Assembly (NCBI GenBank): GCA_009823395.1
Contig: CM020518.1
Location: forward strand, 11,088,501 to 11,152,500
Origin: Thamnaconus septentrionalis
Taxonomy: Eukaryota; Chordata; Actinopteri; Tetraodontiformes; Monacanthidae
Reading direction: 5' to 3'
Length of the DNA stretch: 64,000 nucleotides
Part shown: positions 25,030 to 38,064 of the stretch, piece by piece
Layout of the letters: each line of letters begins with the position of its first letter
Position numbering within the stretch: position 1 is the stretch's first letter
The notes under the pieces: model-generated
What the model was told of the DNA's origin: nothing
The model's database searches: none
What the model saw: the letters and a program-made list of their open reading frames with translations, nothing else
Position numbers and translations under genes: made by a program

Positions 25030-25037
25030 CTCATGAA
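25030..25037. repeat. Right target-site duplication of the hAT element
   Basis: This is an exact second copy of CTCATGAA directly after the CACTG terminus. Removing the element and one copy would restore the pre-insertion sequence. Confidence 0.85.
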
Positions 25038-25807
25038 TGTAGCATCAACAAGTGTTGAGGTAATCAAAAGTTACCCAAGCAGGAGTTGCAATGCACATAA
25101 ATGCCTGGAGGCCAAATTTGGTATTGAAATATTTCTGCAAATTTTTCTTTTCCTGGTGTGGTTATTTTATTTCATTACTTTGGCTGACTCTGTTCTTGGT
25201 GTGGAAAGTCATGGAAGAAGGCTCGCGTGTCAAATCTGTGGCCCAGGCTTGCATGACACCACCACTGACCGACTGACGTTAGCGATTCCGTGGACTTGGC
25301 CACCCTCCGGCGGAAAGGCCGCGCCCGCGGCGATGACGTCGAGGCCCTCGCAGTCGTCCAGCAGCCACTTTAATTTCGTCCACTCACCGACAAACCCGTG
25401 TGACGCGCACCGTCCGAGGTTTTCGAGAGCGGCCGGACAAATCGTGCAGATTCACACTCGCGCACGCGGGAAAAACGCGCCTTCGTGTGAATACACAAAT
25501 GCCGGGAATTCGCTTTGGACGCACACTCCTCCCCATATGGACCCCTCACGGCCATCTGTCCCACTGTCCCTGTGCCAGCAGTGGCTCATTCAGTCTCCCT
25601 GCTTGTGTTTTTCTATTCTGCCCTGTGCACCGCAGTGGGCTTTGGCATTCTAGGCTTTTTTGCTTTTTTTTTTTTTCTTAATATGAACTGTAATAACCTG
25701 AGAGGAAGACTGCCATTTAAGGAAGAGCGGCCCTCGACAGGTGACCCTGCCAGGTGCCAGAGCTTTTCCAGTACATTTGATTTACATAGATATTTATGGA
25801 TCTATTA

Positions 25808-25815
25808 TGACGTCA
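25808..25815. promoter_or_regulatory. Full CRE palindrome
   Basis: TGACGTCA, the complete palindromic binding site for CREB/ATF proteins. Chance occurrence is possible at this window size. Confidence 0.35.
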
Positions 25816-26532
25816 TAGTTTCCACCATAGTAGTAGAAACCATTGTTGTAGTTGCAAAATAGAAACGTGAAATTGACGTGAAAATGATTTAGCTGGTGTA
25901 TGGTTTGCAAGACAAAAGGATGGATAATCAACTATTACTCATTCCTTTATGGAAATTATTCTGTTTATTTGTGTAAGTAGCTATTAAAAATGGCAATATC
26001 ATTATAAATGTAATTTTTTTTTTAACACATTATGTTTTATGCTGCCTGCAGCTAAAAACCAAGATGTGCTGCATCATTTTGCAGCAAAACAAATAATGAA
26101 AAGAAAAGAAAACATGTTTTTTTTAATTAATCTAAAAATCCAATGCAGCTGCTGGTTTAAGGAGAAACACTTTTGGTAAAATGTAAAAACTTTGAAAGTT
26201 TGACTTTGCCGGCCTTGGCTGTGGCAGCGGAGGAGAATCCAGAGGAGATAACTGGGTCCCTCCGCTTCTTAAATGGTCGCACTGGTGGGAGAGACGACTT
26301 TGCAATTACTGCCAGAGGTCTTAGTCTGCAGTGGCGTGAACCCCCCGGAGGGTTCCCACCTTTTTTCCGCTGCATTTATCATATTGATTTCATTTTTTGT
26401 CTCATCTCATATTCATGGACCTTTTTTTGAAAGCAAGATCATGTTATTGGCTTTCTCTTTTTCTAAACACATAAGGCATTCTATTCTAGCAGGTCTGCTG
26501 CTCCTCTGGGTTCTGCACCGGCGATATTTCTG

Positions 26533-26557
26533 AAAAAAAAAAAAAAAAAAAAAAAAA
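26533..26557. repeat. Poly-A run (25 bp)
   Basis: Uninterrupted A run. It could be a retroposon tail, but no element body is seen upstream. Confidence 0.9.
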
Positions 26558-27272
26558 TGACTCACAGTTGCTGCAAATCCTGACTCGGTGGAGCTCGAGG
26601 CCCCGGGGGAGCCAGGGTGTTAGGGAGTCTGTTTCAAGTAGCTGATAGGCTCACTGTAGAAGTTGCGATGTTATCCTCAGACTCGTCACCTCATCCTACA
26701 ACAAAAAAGGAAAAAGAGCCTCAGCCTTTTTTCGCTGCCTTTCAGTTAGAAGTGAGAATTTTCAGGGTTATTTTTGAGTTATTTGTTCTCTGCCTCCCCT
26801 CTGATCACACGTCTCTTTCTTGTGTGAATTGCAAACACACAGGAGGCCTCGCGGAGCAGCGCTGCGGTTGAAATAGCGCGGCGCAGGTATGATTGGAGGG
26901 GGAAGTCAGTTTACCCCAGAGAGCAACATTTTTACTCTCTTGTTATAGGGGTAAAATGCTCAATGTATTCTTCGTGCATAGTATATGATTTGCATTTTCA
27001 GGGAGCGTCATGTTGCTAAAACAAAGATAAGTCACGTACAAACAGCACGTATGTTGGATCATACAACTGAAAAGCCAATCACATGGCATTTTTTTGATTT
27101 GTGAACCTCCACACAACCAAATCCAATCTGCACTTCAATAGATCTGCATTGTCTGCATTCGCTACGTTTTCGTGGACTTTAATATCCCAGTCATTCCTTT
27201 AAAAAACTCTTTGCCTTGTTTTGAGAAAGCCACTTTCGTCACCCGAAAACCAAATGGAAAACTACAGCAACT

Positions 27273-27312
27273 CAGAATCTGGAGTGAAGTAATCGCCTCA
27301 CTCCAGATTCTG
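27273..27312. repeat. Perfect 15-bp hairpin, 10-nt loop
   Basis: CAGAATCTGGAGTGA (27273-27287) is followed after 10 nt by its exact reverse complement (27298-27312). A stem this long and perfect is unlikely by chance in unique sequence. It is too short for a typical microRNA precursor. It may be a structured RNA element, a small inverted duplication or a cruciform site. Confidence 0.9.
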
Positions 27313-28375
27313 GCAGATGACAACCACCGTGTTCAGGCGCTGCCGGAGCCAAGTCGTAAATTAGCTACTTCCGGAGTGATTGGGAAGTGGAGCTTTGCCT
27401 TCCGGCACTGAGAGAATTAAACATTATCGGAAGTTTAGAGCGAAGAACGTGTTGACCTATTTAAGTCTGAGCAAACTCGGCGCCACTCTCTGTTATCTGT
27501 TGCTGCCGTCTTCCCCTCCCATTGCCGAGACGATAAAGACGTATCAGCGGCAAAAAATGTCAGCATCTGACAGCCCCTGCAGTAAAGCCACAGTGGGCCG
27601 ACAAACCACTGAGCAATTTGTTCTGCAACGACAATAAACATTGCTGACACCTGTGCAAATAAGGCGCAGCAATCAGACTCCAGGAGGCTTGAAGATTTAT
27701 CGTGCAAACCGGAAAGGTCCAGGTTTTTCTTTGCGTGAAAGTAAACAGTATACTAGCGTGCTACCGCTGGTAGTGCCCGATAAGTTTGAGGTTCAGAAAA
27801 GAGCATGAGTCTTGGAGGACATCGCTGAGCTGCCCAGGGTTGTTGTTTGGGTAAACAGAAGTGTACCTTCCCAAAGTCTCGGTGGTAGCTTTCATCTTCC
27901 TGATACGCACAAATAAAGACGTGCACGGAGCCAGAAAGAGAAAACCGGCAGGCTGCGATAACGCGCGTCGTGGCGGCACTTTAGCGTGAACGCCGCGGTA
28001 TGAGCTACGCGCTGGATGTTGGGAAGCAAGCCGGCGCTCCCGTGCGCGGCTCTACTTAACGCTCTGGCCTTGAAGATGAGCGGGTGCAGTATTCCTCTCC
28101 CAGCCTGGCACTGACCTCAAACACGCATCAAAGCGAAGCCGGGCATGTTTGAAGTCCAAGAAATAGGAAGCGGCGGCGCCGCCTCGGAGTTTCTCACATC
28201 GTCACCAGAGAATCTGCCTCTGCCCTGTCTTCCCTTCCCTTTCAAGAGAGAGGCCATCTTGTTGCAGTGAGACCCCGGGAACAAAATTTACACTCCACCG
28301 AGCTCATAAGCCAAAAACCTGACAGCCACATTGGAACAGACGCAGAATGGCAATCCAGGAAAGTCTCTGCGCTTG

Positions 28376-28378
<3 letters not shown>

Positions 28379-28411
<33 letters not shown>
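28379..28411. repeat. (GA)n microsatellite
   Basis: About 32 bp of GA. It explains the Arg-Glu runs in overlapping frames. Confidence 0.95.
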
Positions 28412-28415
<4 letters not shown>

Positions 28416-29301
28416 ATTTCACAACCTGGCAAGGTGCGAAGCACTGCTTCTTTTACAAGAGTGGATTGAAATCAGAAAAGACAAAGATGGATTCATCAGT
28501 TCTGCTCCTGATAACCGTGTATGCAGCGGACACACGCCTTCCAGCTTCGCCACGGTAGGAATGACAAATGATACGTGACTGATATGTTCAAAGATGGATC
28601 CCAGATAGTAGGAAGAAATCCAGACAAAGTTGGCAACAAATATTCAGCATGCTGAGTGTCTTCTAGTGGTCGAGCCAGAACTTGGACTGGGATTTGATCT
28701 CCGTGAACGGCACAGTTCACCGATTTCCATCTCAATCTGTGAGGGATTGATTGGACTAAACACTTCAAGACCGACGGGCTAAGATGCTACTGGCTAAGAA
28801 CAACTCTACTAATCTACACATGATTGTTGGAAAAACTTTCTGGCCTTTTCTGGGGAAGCTTGTCATTTTTTTTTTGTGTGTGTGTGCTAGCTCTGAACGC
28901 CACCAGAGAAACCACCACAAAACTGGTGACAACTGTATTTTCTTTTTGAGAAACACACTTCAGTTGATAGAAAACAAAAGGGGAGAAGACTGCAGCGCCG
29001 CTTGCTAGCTTTATGTTAGACTCTGGCTCTCGGCGCACGCAATGGCTTTTTTTTGTTGTAGCTGTCACTTCCTTTCGCTGGTAGCGCAGCCACAGCGGCA
29101 GGCGAATAAAAAGGTACAAGGCCAACATGTTCTGAATTTGAAGAGTGAATCCAGGATCCACTTACCGAGTTGAATCACACGTTTCCGGTAGCCATGTTCA
29201 GACCATGATATCTGTCACAGCCCCGCACTTCACAGAGAGCAAGAGAGGTACATGGGAAAAGGGGCAGGCAGGGGAAAAAGAACAAGAGGGCTCTAGTCAC
29301 T

Positions 29302-29315
29302 GCAGCAGCTGCTGC
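29302..29315. repeat. 14-bp perfect palindrome
   Basis: GCAGCAGCTGCTGC is self-complementary and contains the E-box core CAGCTG. Confidence 0.8.
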
Positions 29316-30673
29316 TAATAACATCGGCAACAGGCGGCTAACTCGAGGTGGGTGCGACTAGAATCGATAAAATATAGGAGGGTTGGGGTGATAAGGATCT
29401 TCAAGTGACGCGAGGAAACAAGCAAATAGGCTTTAAGGCCCTTTGGTGAGAACATCTATATTATTGGTGGGGGGAACTGTCATACAAAGAATTAACTTAA
29501 ATGAAAATACCAAATCCAAATGTAATGAAGCTCTCAGTTAAGCAGAAAAATACCCTGAAGAATTATTCAAAAGTGTCCTTTGGATGCATTTTTCAGCAAA
29601 TAAAAGATTTAGATGTTTTCCTTGAGAGACACTTCTTCTTTAAAGTTTCTGGAGCTGAACTGGAACCGGAACTTATTAAAGGGCCCCAAATTGCTGTGAG
29701 CCATGATGAAGTTTATTAGATTTTTAAAATTCCAAGCTTCGCCGTACATTCGGAGGGGAGGTTTGAGGCTCACAACAAACATTTGGTCCTAACTTGAACA
29801 AATTGTCGTCAAAATAATCAGAAAACAACATGAATTATGCATATTTTCTTGCCTGACACCTCAGACTTTTTGGCTCTTGGCTTACAACTGCACTCAAGTT
29901 AGAATAGATATGAGGCACTTAAGGTGCACTTCGCTTTACCCCTATTTGACTCATGTAAGTCTTATCAAAGTGTAATTAAATATGAAAAGATTTTGTGGCG
30001 ACACCATTGCACGCAAGCACAAGCTGAGATGACGTTGCTCTTCCGTGCAGCTTTTATTGCTCCCTGCAGCGGCGGCGGCCACAGATGATACATTTTTCAT
30101 AAACCCTCACTGAGGAGGACTGAAAAAGTAAATATAGAACTCCTCCTCCTCTCCCAAAAATGTGTACAAGTCAGTTCTTCCTCTTCAGGCCATGCCAATA
30201 ACTTGGACGTCCGACAGCTTTGATGTAGGGAACAAGACGACTCGGGGTAGAACTGTTTACCCGCTCTGTGTTTGTGGTTGATTCCCTGAAAGGCTGGTGA
30301 ATTTTAAATGGGCAGGTCAGAGAGTCAAGTCTCACACCGATGTGGAAAATTGAGTGTTGTCAGGGCACATCTTTTGCGACCACATTCCAATGTGAGAGGC
30401 CCCGGAGCTGATTCGTCCGCGCGATGGTCAGCGAGGACCAGGAGCAGTTTGTTTGGTTTTTAATACGGACAAATTCTGGATTTTAACTTGTCCTTTTTGT
30501 CCTCCAAACCATGATTGATAATTCATTTGTGGAAGGAACTAAGTTGACCACATCCCTCATGCAGAGCACTCAACATTTCTGGAAATGCAATGCTCAATAC
30601 CCAACGTTCCCAAGGGTTTCTCCCTTTGGCCCAATTGATCCCAATGGCACAGTGTTGCCCGAGTTCTCGTTTC

Positions 30674-30718
30674 CAGAGTCCTACATTTCAGAGTCCTACG
30701 TTTTAAAGTCCTATGCTC
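30674..30718 (+). repeat. Three degenerate 15-bp tandem units
   Basis: The units CAGAGTCCTACATTT, CAGAGTCCTACGTTT and TAAAGTCCTATGCTC follow one another. They lie inside an unassigned 136-codon frame (30511-30921), where they would encode ESYIS/ESYVL/KSYAP. Nearby, CCAAGGGTT recurs at about 30611, 30750 and 30799, so the whole 30.6-30.9 kb stretch looks like decayed short-repeat DNA. Confidence 0.65.
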
Positions 30719-31915
30719 CCCAGATTAGCATAGAAAATAACAGCGCCATGGCCAAGGGTTCAATATTTGAAGGTACTGAAGTTCTCAGAGCCCCATGGTC
30801 CAAGGGTTTGGGTGATCACTGTGTCAGTGCTGTACAAATTGAATGTAATGGCCAAGGAACAAAGGTGTTCTCCCAAAACAGGGAGCAAATTTCCAATCCT
30901 TCTCCTTTGTTGGGATGTTAAGTGCCCAGGAAAAAAAGAGAGGGGTGTTACACTTGACAAATGGACAGTTCAGGCAAGTAGCTAGAGCTCAGGCCTTCCT
31001 AACGAGGTGATGGGAAACAGAGTGTTTGGCTGATCTTTTGCTACAGTGAACACATTTTTTTTTTTAATCCAATAAGGAAAGCTCTTTTGTTTTCCTTCCC
31101 GAAATTCATAAATGCAAAACTGTGGCCTTCATGGGAAACTCTTGGAGCAGCAAGCCTTGCCACCACTTACTCTACTCCCCTCTTCTTCTGTGGTTTTTAA
31201 GGACAGCTTGTTCCTGCTGCAGCTCCAAGTAAACCAATTGGTAATGAACTCCCAGAACAAATAAAAGCACTTTCTGTTGGAGTGCGGCGAGACAGATGAG
31301 CAAGATTTGCAAATTGAATTTTTTCTTTTTTTCTTTTTTGCTGTCCAGCTTCAGTGTAGTTTTACAAATGAAATATAAATATATATAAGAAATATTGTGG
31401 ATCTGAGCAATCCTCTCAAGTGCATCCTCAGAATAATTAGCCTCTGGATTTATTGGCGCTCATTAAAAATGCACAGCAACAGAACCCAGGAAGACCTACA
31501 CATACGATGTGAAATCTTACACGCTTTCTGTCTTCGAAGTAGACACAGTCTTCCTTTTCCCCGGCTTCACTGGGCCTCCAACGCCGACGCATCACTCAGG
31601 GTTATTGCTTGTTCGTGTCAAAACAACATAACACTAGAAGCTGTCAGAACTATAATATTTCTGCGGTACTTTGCCGCTTTTTGCAGGAATCTTTTTTTAT
31701 GCCCACTCTAAATCTTGCATGAGCCTGTTGCCAAGGCTGCAACAGCTCTCAAACAAACTTAATTTCCTTTTGATTCGTGTGTGTTTAAAAAAAACGGGGG
31801 GTCTGGATGGCAGGGTGTCTATGTGGAAGAGTGGAAGCTGAAAGGGTCCAGTATTTGCTGCGGTGGTCTTTCCTTACTTTCACCGTTTGTGAATCTGGAT
31901 GACAGTTTGAGCGCG

Positions 31916-31950
31916 GAGAGAGAGCGAGAGGGAGAGAGAGAGAGAGAGAG
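31916..31950. repeat. (GA)n microsatellite, imperfect
   Basis: GA run with two single-base interruptions. Confidence 0.95.
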
Positions 31951-32261
31951 ACGCAGTGGCAGCACGGAAATGAAAAAACAGCAGCTGCAAATGGGCCTTA
32001 CAAAAACCACTCGTGTGTCGTGAGGACGGCAGCCTGGTTGAACTCAGTCTGTGCAATGAAATTACGCATCCCTTTCCTACTAATGAGGCCAATTTAGAGC
32101 GTTCAAGACCTTCATCAGAGAGCCACCAAATATCCCCACCCAAGGTGCTTTGATCGCACTGATAAAACTGGAATAGGAAGCTCAAACTGTTTTTGTGTCA
32201 CAAAACAGAAATTGGGACATGGGGATGACAGGATTTTTTTCCCCTGCTATTTTCTGAAGAG

Positions 32262-32291
32262 CACACACACACAGAGAGAGAGAGAGAGAGA
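32262..32291. repeat. (CA)n(GA)n compound microsatellite
   Basis: Five to six CA units pass into about ten GA units. Confidence 0.95.
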
Positions 32292-32581
32292 ACCAAAGGC
32301 GGCAACAGCAGCGCAGCATCAAGTGTTCGTGACTGCACACGCTGGAGGAGCACGGACTGACAACCAAACTGGAGCAGGTGCGGAGTCACACGTTTCAAGT
32401 GCTCTTGCTGACAGCCAGCTAATAAGGCACAGCTGTAGACTGATGAGGTCAGCATGTAGGTCAGAGGGGCTGATCAGGTTGGTGAGCAACAGGTGCGCAG
32501 GACAGACGAGCCAGTTGAGGACCCCTGCTGGACAGGTGGGCGTTGCAGCTTACCTGGGAGGCGCACAATGTATTTAGGTAC

Positions 32582-32584
<3 letters not shown>

Positions 32585-32615
<31 letters not shown>
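32585..32615. repeat. (AAC)10 microsatellite
   Basis: Uninterrupted AAC triplets. The complement gives the cysteine run in a minus-strand frame. Confidence 0.95.
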
Positions 32616-32616
<1 letters not shown>

Positions 32617-33692
32617 CTGACTGATTGATTGCTGGCATTTTTTCTGCAAATGTAAGTCAAACCCAGTTAAAAGGCCAGTGTGCAAAATTAAATAGCATCT
32701 AGTGGTTAAAAAAAAAAGCATATTGGGAGTAATGCAACGTTATTCCCTGTATTCTAATGTGACACTCCTGACAATTGTTTTTTTAAATTTTTGTTTTATT
32801 TGATTTGTTAATAAAATATGTTTCATGCTGAAAATGTATTTTTAATCTTACAAATTAGGCTTTTAATGCATATGGCAACAGAAAAATGGATAAATTCACA
32901 ACTTTTTTCCATTCCTTTGTTGTGGATTTTTTTGTTTTACGCATTTTTTACTCTACACAGAAAAAAAACCCAACACCACTCGATTGACAAGGATTATGCA
33001 TTATGCAAACCCCCCAAAAACATACTGATATTCTTCACTGTGGAACATGTGAATTTCAATTAAAACTTGACATTCTAGATGGTGCTCTCGCCCCGCAGCA
33101 GGACTGCGATGCATCATTGATTTCCTTCCCTGGTGGATCAGACTCTCAAACACAGCCCGAACATCATATATTTGCAGAAGGAAAAAGTACAAAAGAAGAC
33201 AAATGTTTGCCATGCAAGGTGTTGATTCTATTTGCCTTTGCTCCCTCCGCTGCCTAGATTGATACACATTGAACTGCCGACGTGGTTTCCAATAACATAC
33301 ATCAACCCGGCATCGGATCGTGTTGACTTTCTTCACTAGGTCCTGGAGGAGTACGGTCGCAGAAGAGACGGAGAATGGAAACCCTCTCCCGCGTTACTTC
33401 ATCTCATAAATTTTTTACTTTCACTGTGACGCAAATTCTACAACACGGAACCAGGAAAACACCATTATTAATTCAAGGAAATGTGCAATGTTGTCCAAGG
33501 CTTATAAGATATAACACTACTACTCCTGTCAAGAGTCGGAAGCAGAGGAAGGAAATCCTGGAAGTCACAGCGTATAGCATGCATGAAAAATTGCCCCTCA
33601 GTGTTTCAGCCCGGAGATGTTTCCAAAGAGAATACTTCTGTACTAAACAAAAAATATGTTTAGGGGAATAAGAGCGTGTTCCAAAAAATTTG

Positions 33693-33722
33693 ACAGTACT
33701 GGTGATGGAACAGAAGTACTGT
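33693..33722. repeat. 8-bp inverted repeat, 14-nt loop
   Basis: ACAGTACT (33693-33700) and AGTACTGT (33715-33722) are exact reverse complements. The signal is modest and could arise by chance. Confidence 0.5.
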
Positions 33723-36700
33723 TGCATTAAAGACTGGCTGAAACCACTTTTTTGGTTTTGCTGTGTCTATTGTTGTTAGCAATATTAGCCAATACCAGCA
33801 TACAAATGCACACAGTTAGTTTGTGAGCGGAACACAAGTAAATAAATGAATAAAAAAAAAAACATGTACGGGTAGACTCTGCACAGTAGTTGCTTTTTAT
33901 TTGCATTATAAAACTGCCAAAAGTACCAACGATACAGTGAACAGCACAGAATTTCAATGAATCTCTTGTGGTCCAGGTTCCCCTAAACTTACGACCTGAA
34001 ATTCTGACTTAAGTGGTTGTTTCAGCTTGATGAAGGACAACACACGTCCAGGTTCAGTATCTCAGGCAACGAGGAACACGTTAGTCACCTAGCTCGTCAG
34101 CAGCTAGCTAGTGTGATTCTAGCTCCAGCCCCACATGCCAACTAGCCATTAAAAGTGTTACGTGCCCTTTATCCCATTCTTGTTTTTCTTAGTTATACAG
34201 ATAGCATCCACATAAATATTTGAAAAAATGTGAAGGCATTCTTGCCTACAACATTGATTTTGTCCAATGTCAAATGAATGCTAATAGTACTGTGGCCTTG
34301 TTGGAAGCTTATTGGAAATCTTGTCATTTGTACTTCGGTGCTGTCAGGGGATGGCCTTGTAAGGTCACCCAGTAATCACTTTCCTCAGTTGGACAGCGCA
34401 GTGCTAGTATAGATGACGCTGGAGAGAATCAAGAACTCTGCTAAAGGTTTGAGAATTGGCACAAGATTTATCAATGCATATATTATATTTTCAAATACTT
34501 TTGTTCTATTAATTTAATAAAGAGAAACCAACTTTAACCCAGTGGACCTGAATAAGAAGCAGACGTACAGGAGAATGTTTTGGTAGCCAATGCTAATTTT
34601 TCATTTCCTCATCCAATACCTGTTTCCAAACCTTCCACGCTCCTCAAACACGTCGGCCCTGCCTTACACAACTCCCTCTGCTGCTTGCGTAACACTCATG
34701 GCGTTCAACATGCACAGCCGGCCCGTAAACCATGCTGGCAGATTCCCGCTGCACTGACGGGAGTGCTAGCGTCCCCGCGGGAGCTTATGCTTCTCCCAAA
34801 TGCTCCTGGAAATACCACGTTCTGAACGGCGACCGCCGCTGACCCGGGAGCACGACCAAGTCCGTCGGCGGCTTCTTGGACGGGGCTAAATGTTATCCAC
34901 TGGACCGCCGCCCGAGCTCGCCCCTCCAAGTCTAGCTGAAGGAACACGGCTCTTGGGTAAGTACTTGGAAACCAGACAAAACTCATGTGTGTCCAGTATT
35001 TTCCGAGCGTGTTTATACAGCAGCACGGAAACAACATCATGTTTACACAATTGGAAGGGATTAATTGCCTTTTGGGGCCTGGTGGTTTTGCATTGCGTCC
35101 AGTTAGTGAAGTGTCAGGATCAGTAATTATTTATTTTTTTAACCAAATAAACCACTTTCATATACTTTCTACATAGACAGACAAGGAAACCTGATTATGA
35201 CGATCTTCTAAATTACAAATGAACGCATGACAAACAGACCCTTTGTAATTAACGGCTGTAGGTGGGGCTATAAGACTCCAGCTTGCACAAGATCAGCAAC
35301 ACTACAATACCTACGTACATAAAACCAATCAACACCTCTCCTTGTGCACTCCCTTTCCTGCTGGGTCATTAAAAAAAGACGGAAGTGTCGTGCCGGGAAT
35401 AACTTTGGTGCATTTTAGCATGTTTGCCAAGAAACAGGAGTGGAACCAACACCTTCCATTCATCAGACTGGGTTATGTTAAAGTACTACACTTGGACAAG
35501 TAAAGTTTTGGAAAAACATACGCAATAAAAAGGTTGCAGAGAGTTCAGCCAGCAATCAGGAAGCGTGAGAAGCGACTCCAGCATCCACACGATCGTGTAT
35601 TATGGAAGTGTCAGAGTCAAGATTCCCGACAGGGTTGGTTCAGCTGCCCAATCAGACTCGCTCGGAGAACAACACACGGAATGTGTTGTCCTCTATTGAC
35701 TCGTTTTTATTTCTTCTCCGTCTCCTCTGCGGTGACTCATCCCCCAGCAGACACATACTTTTCGCAACTTGGGGTGAGACTCGCATTTTTTTCCGTCTTT
35801 TTTCTGTTTTTTTTTTTGCACACCTCTACCAGTCGCTGCTAACAGCCCGAGTGTCAAAATTTTCGTTTCATTTTCGCCACCAAAGTGCCGTCTCTCTCTC
35901 TTTCTCTCTAGAGTGTGTTTGCCACAGTGTAGGCAGCGGGACGGAGAGCTCGTTTTTTGTTTTTTTTTCGGCAGCCACGCAAAAAATACACAGTTAAAAA
36001 CGTCCGTGAGAACACAACACAACCGACGACAAAAGAGACTTGATTATTTGTGGTTATATAATGCATTTGGTTTTTTTCCCCCCTGGTTTCCAAGCTCCTC
36101 TTTTCAAGCATTTATCTTTTTTTTAAAAAAAAATAAAAAGCAATTCCAATAGTTGAAATAGTTCCTCACTTTTCTGGCATCACAACAGCTCAATTGACTA
36201 CTCGACGACGGCGGCGGTGACGTGAAATCGATAAGACAAGAAATTACAGGCCCCCACTTTGAAAGAAGAAAAACACAAATGGGTGCGTTTCACAAACAAT
36301 CAACGAATAACAATGGAGATGCTATAGATGAAAATCCTTTCCTGGTTATTTCCTTTCTGTCTTTGCAAACTCGGCAAACAGGTTTAGTTTTGAACCGGAA
36401 GGCCTTTCAGAAAACATAATCCCCCAACGCTCACAATGTCTTGCCCACTCCACCAAGGAGCACTGGTAGTACCAGCTACTACCACTAGTAGTATAACGAC
36501 AAATAGATACTCTTTCGAATGGCAACCTTATCACCACTGAACACTGAGCCTGGCTAACGCCTGAACACCGATTGGTCCATTCATATTTTGACTGGCTGAT
36601 GGGGAAATTTTCAGATTTAAAATGCTAATGCCCAGATGAAAAATAAAAGAAAAAAAAAGAAAAATGCCAGAAATAAGGCAATGTGAGTTCTTAATTTGAC

Positions 36701-38041
36701 AGAGAAGAATTTTTTTGACTCAACAGTGCACAAACCAGACTGACTGCCCTGAATGTTCTCCGTTCTCTGTGCATTGTCACACAAATGCTATGCATTTTAT
36801 TTCCCCAACGTCTAATTTACCGTCCACTTTGATGTATCCCCCCCCCACCGTTGACTGACACCTGCTCAGATGCCTCTGAGCAGCGCTGAGACTTCCTCTC
36901 CCTGGACGCACACGCTGCCAAAGGAGGTCAATGATCCAAACAGGCGCGGCATTAAAATGGCCTCGAGGTCAAAATAAACCTGTCTGTCTGTTTTTTATTT
37001 CTTATTTCTCATAACTGTTTGTTTTATGGAGAGCACTGAGGTGTGCGTAAAAAATAAATGAAGTGTGACGGGGATAAATAAATGTTTACTGCGGGTCACA
37101 TTGAGCCGTGGCTGACCTCGAATGACCCCCCGAGGCACAGCGGCACAGACGGCTGTATCAAATTTCTGTGTGTGTGTGTGTGTGAGGACCTTTGTGGCCC
37201 CTGTGTCCTCACATTGTGAGTAAAAAATAAAATTGGATTTTGTAGCGGCTGAAATTCTGTGTGTGTAGGTGTGTGTGTGTTTGTCTCTAGTGGTCAGCTT
37301 ATGTTTTTTCAGTACGCGACTGGATTTGGAGTTTGATTCGGCCTTGAGGCTTACGTGCACTTGCAGCCGCCCTCAACCCCCCTCAGAAAACCTTCAGCGC
37401 GGCAGCGGCGGCGGCAGAGCTGCAGAGACCTGCAGGGAAACACGGAGTCCCAGCAGAGTGAGAACCGATGGAAATAAACTCTTTTCATTGGTTGTCTTAA
37501 CTTTTTTTTTTCCCCCATTATTTTTGCACTTTTTTCCGTTTGAGCGAAGAGATTTACGGACGTGGTGAAAGAGGACAGGAAGTCAGCCGGCGTGAGGGAG
37601 GATGGAGGACGCGGAGGACGGGGTCAGACGGAGGCAGACGGCTGGCAGGAAGGCAGAAGAAGACAAAAGATGTAGATATCAGTGGCGGTGGATGCGGTTC
37701 CGTACATTAGAAGGCAAAGCCACTGTAGAAGACGTGATATGAGAACAGAACAGCTTTTAAGGGTGACTTCCGGTGATGACAGCCACTGCAACAAATAAGG
37801 AGCACCTGTTTGGGAAACTGCAGGATGCACGGAATTCAGTTTTCATTCTCCGTCTGAGAGGCACAAAATCTGAAGCATCCTCGAAGGGGAAAAAAAAAAA
37901 TGTTTTTGGAAATGCTGTAAAAATGATGAGTATTGAAAATAAATAAATGAAAAAAATAACACAGGAGAAAAAATAGCTGGAATGGATTTTTGACTTGACA
38001 AAATAATAACCTGCACCTACGGTTCAGCCTGTGCTAAGAGA

Positions 38042-38064
38042 TTTTTTTTTTTTTTTTTTTTTTT
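38042..38064. repeat. Poly-T run (23 bp)
   Basis: Uninterrupted T run. Confidence 0.95.

Larger units (their letters stand above)
25038..30500. other. Non-coding stretch
   Basis: It contains the CRE palindrome, a poly-A run, the 27.3 kb hairpin, a GA array and the 29.3 kb palindrome. No recognisable coding exon or RNA gene. Confidence 0.55.
30930..38040. other. Non-coding stretch, mostly featureless
   Basis: AT-richer unique sequence with GA, CA and AAC arrays near 32 kb and an inverted repeat at 33.7 kb. A CpG-richer patch at 34.7-34.95 kb is the only promoter-like composition. Nothing else can be assigned. Confidence 0.55.

Noticed and set aside
27273..27312. MicroRNA precursor
   Set aside because: The stem is only 15 bp and does not extend beyond the arms. 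Too short for a normal precursor.
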